A DNA stretch of 64,000 nucleotides from Haliscomenobacter sp033763495 (lineage in GTDB: Bacteria; Bacteroidota; Bacteroidia; Chitinophagales; Saprospiraceae). Below the pieces are notes generated by a model, which was given only the letters and a program-made list of their open reading frames with translations, had not been told where the DNA came from and did not search any database. The DNA is taken from assembly GCF_033763495.1 (NCBI RefSeq), contig NZ_JANRKL010000030.1, positions 1-64,000 on the forward strand. The letters run 5' to 3'. Numbering within the stretch: the stretch's first letter is position 1; each line of letters opens with the position of its first letter. The position numbers and the translations under genes were made by a program. Positions 59,749 to 64,000 of this stretch are shown here, in pieces.

Positions 59749-59820
59749 AAGGTTTGTGCAAACGTTTGTTGTGGAAAAAATTATTACTTTTAAGGGTGTT
59801 TTTTTTCTGTGGTATATTTG
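59749..59820 (+). promoter_or_regulatory. LacI-type operator and lacI promoter
   Basis: The perfect palindrome CAAACGTTTG (59759-59768), overlapped by the word TTTGTGCAAA, resembles LacI/CcpA-family operators. TATATTTG (59813-59820) matches the Bacteroidota -7 box 98 bp before the ATG of the LacI-family gene. Autoregulation is the simplest reading. Confidence 0.5.
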
Positions 59821-59917
59821 GACTAGCCCCTGATTGACCGAACAATAGACTAGATGAGCAAAAGGTTACCTTCTGGCTGGACAAACTTTTGTTCATAAAG
59901 TCTAATACTTCATCTGA

Positions 59918-60916
59918 ATGAATCGACCTACTATTACGGACATTGCCAGGTTGTTGCAGCTCAATCCTTCTACGGTTTCCCGAGCCTTGAATAACCACCC
60001 CGACGTCAGTCCCGAAACCCGCAACCGGGTGCAGGAGCTGGCGCAAGAGCTAGGTTATGCGCCTAATCAACTAGCGGTGAATTTGCGCAAACGCCACAGC
60101 GGCCTCATTGCCCTGTTGGTTTCTGAAATGAACATGTTTTTTAATCCTTCCGTATTTAGAGCGATAGAGCAGGAAGTTTATGCGAATGGTTACCATTTGA
60201 TCATTCTACAATCCAACAATACCCTCATTCGTGAGCAACAAAATGTCCAGATTTGCCGACAACTGGCGGTAGAGGGCGTTTTGGTTTCACTGGCTTCGGA
60301 AGCGCAGGAATTGAGTCACTTTGCACCATTGTTGGATCAGAAAGTTCCAGTGGTGTTTTTTGACCGGATCCTCCCCCAAAACCACTCCTGTTCGGTGACC
60401 ATCAATGACGTAGAAATTACCCGTCAGGCTATCCAGCATTTAGCCGACCAGGGGCACAGGCGAATTGGCGGCCTGTTTGGTGATCCCAATTTGACCATAA
60501 CCCGCGAGCGGTTTCGGGGATTCAAGCAGGTTTTACAAGAACTGAATATTCCTTTTGAGGAAAAACACATCGCATTTGCTCAAGACTCGGAGCAAGGAAG
60601 CCAGCAGGCCTTAAAAATCATGGAAATAGAACCGGCCATTACTGCCTTTTTTACCATGTCGGACGAGTTAATGGTAGGAGCTGTGCAGGCAATCGAACAA
60701 AAACGCCTGCGTATCCCCGAAGAAATCGCCATCATTGCCATCAGTGATGGTTTCGCCCCGGAGTTTTACAACCCCAAAATCACCCATATCCGGCATTCCG
60801 GTTATGAGGTAGGGGCAGAGGCGGCCCGCTTGTTGCTGGGGGTCATCCGGGAAGAAATCAAAGATCCGCTGCACGTGCAGTTGGAGTGCAAATTGGTGAA
60901 GTTGGGTTCGGTGTAA
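59918..60916 (+). CDS. LacI-family transcriptional regulator
   Basis: Sugar-responsive repressor of 332 residues. The N-terminal helix-turn-helix TITDIARLLQLNPSTVSRAL (about 4-23) and hinge region (PETRNRVQELAQELGYAPN) are followed by a periplasmic-binding-protein-like sensor from about 63 (LIALLVSEMNMFFNPSVF) to residue 330. The ligand is unknown and no sugar-utilisation genes are adjacent (the next genes are xisH-xisI). The palindrome CAAACGTTTG about 150 bp upstream is the probable operator. Confidence 0.94.
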   Translation: MNRPTITDIARLLQLNPSTVSRALNNHPDVSPETRNRVQELAQELGYAPNQLAVNLRKRHSGLIALLVSEMNMFFNPSVFRAIEQEVYANGYHLIILQSNNTLIREQQNVQICRQLAVEGVLVSLASEAQELSHFAPLLDQKVPVVFFDRILPQNHSCSVTINDVEITRQAIQHLADQGHRRIGGLFGDPNLTITRERFRGFKQVLQELNIPFEEKHIAFAQDSEQGSQQALKIMEIEPAITAFFTMSDELMVGAVQAIEQKRLRIPEEIAIIAISDGFAPEFYNPKITHIRHSGYEVGAEAARLLLGVIREEIKDPLHVQLECKLVKLGSV

Positions 60917-60986
60917 AACTAGTTCCAATTTTCGGTTGCAACATGCTCACATAATGCCTAAATTTGAGGCTATAAGGGATTCGTAA

Positions 60987-61409
60987 ATGGCTAAAGACAA
61001 TTTTCATCAAGCCGTTGTTTCTGTATTAGAAAACGATGGGTGGAAAATAACCCATGATGGCTATCGCATAATGACGGACTTACTAAAAGATGCCTTGACA
61101 ATAGACATCGGTGCCGAAAAATTAATCATAGCCGAGAAAGGAGTAAATAAAATTGCAGTTGAAGTGAAAAGCTTTTTGGGCGACTCCTTAATTTATGACT
61201 TTCATGGAGCACTTGGTCAGCTACTTGTTTACAAAATTAACCTTGAAATTCAAGAACCTGATCGGGAACTATTTTTGGCTATACCTTTAGCAGTTTATGA
61301 AAGAATGACCCAGCAACGCATTTTTGAAGTTGTAGCAGAACGGTATGATGTAAATTTTCTTGTTTATGAACCTGTAGAAAAAACAATCGTGTCATGGGTA
61401 AAACACTAA
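60987..61409 (+). CDS. xisH: XisH-family protein
   Basis: Protein of 140 residues matching XisH: MAKDNFHQAVVSVLENDGW at the N-terminus, DIGAEKLIIAEKG and VEVKSFLGDSLIYDFHGALG in the middle. The D...E-x-K pattern (IDIGAEK ... AVEVKSF) is consistent with a PD-(D/E)XK nuclease-like fold. In heterocyst-forming cyanobacteria XisH and XisI are needed for excision of the fdxN element. Here no element or recombinase is seen, so another role, possibly a two-gene nuclease module, is likely. The next gene overlaps by 16 bp. Confidence 0.92.
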   Translation: MAKDNFHQAVVSVLENDGWKITHDGYRIMTDLLKDALTIDIGAEKLIIAEKGVNKIAVEVKSFLGDSLIYDFHGALGQLLVYKINLEIQEPDRELFLAIPLAVYERMTQQRIFEVVAERYDVNFLVYEPVEKTIVSWVKH

Positions 61410-61738
61410 GCATAAAGCAAAAAGAAAAGGCTATCCTGTCGGTTTTAGAAGAAAATCAACTGTTGTCTTCCGAAGAAGGAGGGTACCAAAGAATAGTGAT
61501 TGCTGACAAAGAAAATCATCACTATCAACTATTGGCAACTGGGTGGGCTACCCCTAACCATTTTGTCAATACGCTATTAATCCATTTTCAAATCAAACCA
61601 GATGGAAGCATCTGGCTTTTAGAGAATAACACGGAACTTCATATAACCGATGAATTAGCCATTCGAGGTATTCCAAAATCCGAAATAGTATTGGCATTTC
61701 ATCCTCCTCAGTATCGAGCTATGGCTGGCATGGCTTAG
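61394..61738 (+). CDS. xisI: XisI-family protein
   Basis: Partner of XisH, 114 residues, overlapping its end by 16 bp. The conserved blocks are HHYQLLATGWATPNHFVNTL and IKPDGSIWLLENNTELHITDELAIRGIPKSEIVLAFHPPQYR. The fold is unknown to me. The pair is almost always encoded together, with the XisI gene just downstream, as here. The tight overlap implies translational coupling, as in toxin-antitoxin-like modules, but toxicity is not shown for any homologue that I can name. Confidence 0.92.
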   Translation: MGKTLSIKQKEKAILSVLEENQLLSSEEGGYQRIVIADKENHHYQLLATGWATPNHFVNTLLIHFQIKPDGSIWLLENNTELHITDELAIRGIPKSEIVLAFHPPQYRAMAGMA

Positions 61739-61755
61739 ATGATAACCTATCTATT

Positions 61756-62856
61756 GTGAAACTGCAAGGCAAACACTACCGCACCATCTGGCTCGACGAA
61801 GCCAATCCACGTATCGTTCGTACCTTTGACCAACGTTACTTTCCTTTCCAAATCGTTGAAGAAGCGTTGCATACCTATGAGGATGCCGCTGTAGCCATCG
61901 AAGAGATGCATGTACGGGGAGCGCCCATGATTGGCGCAACAGCAGCCTATGGTCTTTACCTGGCAGCATTGGCTGCTCCTGAAGAGGAAGCAGGAGCCAG
62001 TTTTTTGCAAAATGCCGCCAAGCGATTAAGAGAAACTCGCCCCACTGCGGTCGACCTCTTTCATTGTATTGACCGCATGATGAACCAATTAGCCCAGGCC
62101 TTCGATCGCGAAACCCGCATTCACACGGCTTTGTCCACGGCCAATGCCATTGCCGATGAAAGTGCCGAGCAATGCCGCATGATTGGGGTGCATGGCCTGG
62201 AGATTGTAAAAGCCATCAGCGAACGCAAGGGAGACGCCCCCGTCAATATCCTTACCCATTGTAATGCGGGTTGGCTGGCTTGTATCGATTATGGTACAGC
62301 GACTGCCCCCATTTACCTGGCCCATGATTTGGGAATTCCGGTACACGTTTGGGTCGACGAAACCCGGCCCCGCAACCAGGGTGGAAAAATCACTGCGCTG
62401 GAACTTCAACAACATGGCGTACCTCATACCATCATCACCGACAATGCCGGAGGCCACCTCATGCAACACGGGATGGTAGACATGGTGATCGTGGGTACCG
62501 ACCGCACCACCCGCCAGGGCGATGTGGCCAACAAAATAGGCACCTACCTCAAAGCCCTCGCCGCCAAAGACAACGGAGTGCCTTTTTACGTTGCCCTCCC
62601 CTCCTCCACCCTCGACCTCAACCTACGCAATGGCCTGAAAGAAATCCCCATCGAACAAAGAGCTGAAGAGGAAGTCAAATTTGTATGGGGTTGGAAAGAT
62701 GGGGAAATCCACAAAGTACTGACCACTCCCCTGGAAAGCCCTGCCGCCAATTATGGCTTCGACGTTACTCCAGCTCGACTCATCACTGGCTTGATTACCG
62801 AGCGAGGCATCTGTGAGGCAAGTGAAGAAGGTATTTTAGGCTTGTTTGCGGAATAA
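61756..62856 (+). CDS. mtnA: S-methyl-5-thioribose-1-phosphate isomerase
   Basis: Methionine-salvage enzyme that isomerises methylthioribose-1-phosphate to methylthioribulose-1-phosphate. The 366-residue sequence has MHVRGAPMIGATAAYG (about 52-67), NILTHCNAGWLACIDYGTA with the catalytic Cys, and VIVGTDRTTRQGDVANKIGTY with the catalytic Asp in the GTD motif. The start codon is GTG at 61756, 17 bp after xisI. The class II aldolase-like gene downstream begins 1 bp after its stop, which supports the mtnA-mtnB order. Confidence 0.95.
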   Translation: MKLQGKHYRTIWLDEANPRIVRTFDQRYFPFQIVEEALHTYEDAAVAIEEMHVRGAPMIGATAAYGLYLAALAAPEEEAGASFLQNAAKRLRETRPTAVDLFHCIDRMMNQLAQAFDRETRIHTALSTANAIADESAEQCRMIGVHGLEIVKAISERKGDAPVNILTHCNAGWLACIDYGTATAPIYLAHDLGIPVHVWVDETRPRNQGGKITALELQQHGVPHTIITDNAGGHLMQHGMVDMVIVGTDRTTRQGDVANKIGTYLKALAAKDNGVPFYVALPSSTLDLNLRNGLKEIPIEQRAEEEVKFVWGWKDGEIHKVLTTPLESPAANYGFDVTPARLITGLITERGICEASEEGILGLFAE

Positions 62857-62857
62857 T

Positions 62858-63463
62858 ATGGACGAAGGGTACATCAAATTCCGGGCCGACTGGCAGCGAC
62901 AAGGACCTTTGGACACCAGCACCGTCATTGAATTGAATTACTGGCGTGATCGTTTGTACCAGCTTGGCTTATTGGGTGCATATCCTGACGGCATTGGCTT
63001 TGGCAACATTAGCCAGCGTTGGAATGCCCAAGGGCAGTTCATCATCAGCGGCTCAACTACGGGCAATTTTGCTCAGTTGGGACCAGAGCATTACACCTTG
63101 GTCACCGCAGTTGAGCTGAATAAAAACCTGCTCCATTGCACCGGGCCTATCATCGCTTCCTCCGAATCCATGAGCCATGCTGCGGTATATTTGGAATGTC
63201 CCTGGGTCAATGCCGTTTTTCATGTCCATCACCGCCCAATGTGGGAGCAACTCCTGCACAAGGTGCCAACTACAGCTACAGGTGTAACTTACGGCACCCC
63301 GGAAATGGCTTATTCGATCATGCAATTGTTGCGGGATACCGATTTGCCGCAGCAGCGCATTTTTGTGATGGAGGGGCATCCGGAGGGGATTTTTAGTTTT
63401 GGGGCTACTTTGGATCAGGCTGGTGAGGTGTTGCTCAAGGCATTATCTACCATCAAAACTTAA
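62858..63463 (+). CDS. mtnB: class II aldolase family, probable methylthioribulose-1-phosphate dehydratase
   Basis: Protein of 201 residues from the ATG at 62858, 1 bp after the mtnA stop. The metal-binding HxH is in VFHVHHRPMW (about 115-124), and a third His in FVMEGHPEGIFSFG. The substrate loop GIGFGNISQRW precedes. MtnB dehydrates methylthioribulose-1-phosphate in methionine salvage. Sugar-phosphate aldolases of the same family (fuculose or ribulose type) look alike, so the assignment rests on the mtnA neighbour. No mtnC or mtnD is in the window. Confidence 0.8.
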   Translation: MDEGYIKFRADWQRQGPLDTSTVIELNYWRDRLYQLGLLGAYPDGIGFGNISQRWNAQGQFIISGSTTGNFAQLGPEHYTLVTAVELNKNLLHCTGPIIASSESMSHAAVYLECPWVNAVFHVHHRPMWEQLLHKVPTTATGVTYGTPEMAYSIMQLLRDTDLPQQRIFVMEGHPEGIFSFGATLDQAGEVLLKALSTIKT

Positions 63464-63494
63464 ATTTTGTACTTCATTTTTAATTACATTCTTT

Positions 63495-63615
63495 CTTAGG
63501 TGTCCCTTAAGTGCCTTAGGTTTCTTAGGTGGTGAAATAATTCTTTGCCCTGCTCCGCATGGCTTTTTTCTTTTTCACCACCTAAGAAACCTAAGGTACT
63601 TAAGGGACACCTAAG
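63495..63615. repeat. 42-bp-arm palindrome, CACCACCTAAG family, copy 3
   Basis: Arms 63495-63536 and 63574-63615 match at 41 of 42 positions (the left arm begins CTTAGGTGTCCCTTAAGTGC). The 37-bp loop includes TTTGCCCTGCTCCGCATGGC, similar to the loop of copy 2. Copies 1 and 3 are the closest to perfect. Confidence 0.9.
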
Positions 63616-63643
63616 TTTATGCATATTAAATGCTTAGCGGTTT

Positions 63644-64000
63644 TTATGATACCATGAACTTTCCTTCCGCTAAGGCTAACCCATTGACCAAAATCCTCAA
63701 GACGTGGCCCCCAGGATAATGCTTTCGAGTGGTAAAATCCTGAAAACGTTGGTACCGCTCCACCACCACACTTGTTCCCGCCGCCAATTCCAGCTCCTTT
63801 ATTTTAAAAACTTTGGAAGAAATTTTCCCCGAAAGCGTTTGGTAGTCGATTTGGTACTCCAGACGCAGGGATTGAGCTGCTGCGGCATGATTGCTGAGCT
63901 GGAACGAAAAATCCAGTTTGTCTCCTACAGTTACTTCTAGGCTATGTTGCAAGTTTGATACCTCAACTGCCTCTGCCCCTTTTTCAAAGCCAAAATAGGC
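63644..64000 (-). CDS. C-terminal part of a DNA alkylation repair protein (partial)
   Basis: The minus-strand frame is open to the right edge and ends at 63644, giving about 118 residues of the C-terminus of a larger protein. It is beta-rich, with the pattern LEVTVGDKLDFSFQLSN, RLEYQIDYQTLSGKISSKVF, FTTRKHYPGGHVLRILVNGL. I recognise this as the C-terminal domain attached to the HEAT-like AlkD/AlkC-type DNA alkylation repair proteins of Bacteroidota. The catalytic half lies beyond 64000, so the assignment is moderate. Confidence 0.6.
   Translation of the reverse strand, partial: AYFGFEKGAEAVEVSNLQHSLEVTVGDKLDFSFQLSNHAAAAQSLRLEYQIDYQTLSGKISSKVFKIKELELAAGTSVVVERYQRFQDFTTRKHYPGGHVLRILVNGLALAEGKFMVS

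Larger units (their letters stand above)
59285..59917. other. 633-bp gap: minus-strand RNA unit and lacI control region
   Basis: Between the hydrolase and lacI genes. It holds a minus-strand transcription unit (about 59440-59686) with its own promoter and terminator, a 10-bp LacI-type operator and the lacI promoter, listed separately. A weaker GGAGG/CCTCC hairpin (59290-59312, T-run on minus) follows the hydrolase stop. Confidence 0.65.

Noticed and set aside
60987..61738. XisH-XisI as evidence for an excisable element in this window
   Set aside because: No recombinase, direct-repeat borders or interrupted gene were visible around the pair.

Overview
The window comes from a member of the Bacteroidota, most likely a Saprospiria-type environmental bacterium (the Haliscomenobacter/Lewinella side of the phylum). 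The evidence is a SusC/SusD pair, type IX secretion (T9SS) C-terminal sorting domains, DUF5606, a choice-of-anchor V protein, ECF sigma factors paired with small membrane partners, promoters of the Bacteroidota form TTG-N19/20-TAnnTTTG, and many A/T-flanked intergenic palindromes. No rRNA, tRNA, CRISPR array, integrase or intact transposase was seen. The genus is inference.

Layout. 1-5.0 kb: lspA, a CDGSH Fe-S protein, an RluA-type pseudouridine synthase, a small lipoprotein and a LolD/MacB-like ABC transporter whose permease has a His/acid-rich loop. 5.0-9.7 kb: a BlaI/M56 sensor pair whose peptidase carries 13 copies of a 29-residue repeat, facing a beta-lactamase-fold hydrolase. 9.9-20.2 kb: a large secreted PhoX-type phosphatase, an M1 peptidase, a sulfatase, a GNAT acetyltransferase and a cytochrome P450. 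20.2-30.1 kb: a visibly AT-richer segment with a caspase-TIR-transmembrane fusion, a secreted thrombospondin-3/SUMF1 protein overlapping it, and a SusC/SusD pair; it looks like an acquired island. 30.1-38.0 kb: ligA, a secreted CxxCH/T9SS protein, an acyltransferase, serine dehydratase, a TPR protein, a GxxExxY protein and comF. 38.2-43.0 kb: two unrecognised beta-rich proteins and an HtrA protease. 43.4-51.4 kb: an HD hydrolase, a TIMP-like membrane protein, an M3 peptidase, DUF5606, an ECF sigma/membrane partner/cytochrome c operon, RidA, an orphan T9SS tail and a second ECF sigma/TPR pair. 51.6-59.3 kb: a membrane-anchored NACHT ATPase with an LRR-like tail, htpG, a PBP4-type carboxypeptidase and a GH3-C/beta-lactamase chimera. 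59.3-64 kb: a LacI regulator, a xisH-xisI pair, mtnA-mtnB and the end of a DNA alkylation repair gene.

The strongest candidates for undescribed biology are the caspase-TIR fusion with its secreted SUMF1-like partner whose catalytic cysteines appear to be missing; the M56 peptidase with its KIHG repeat array; two minus-strand intergenic transcription units, each with a Bacteroidota promoter and an intrinsic terminator (one also encodes a 23-residue peptide); a hairpin-dense region upstream of htpG; and several families of long intergenic palindromes, one with three copies of a 42-bp-arm element.

All product names come from reading motifs by eye. No database search or folding program was run.
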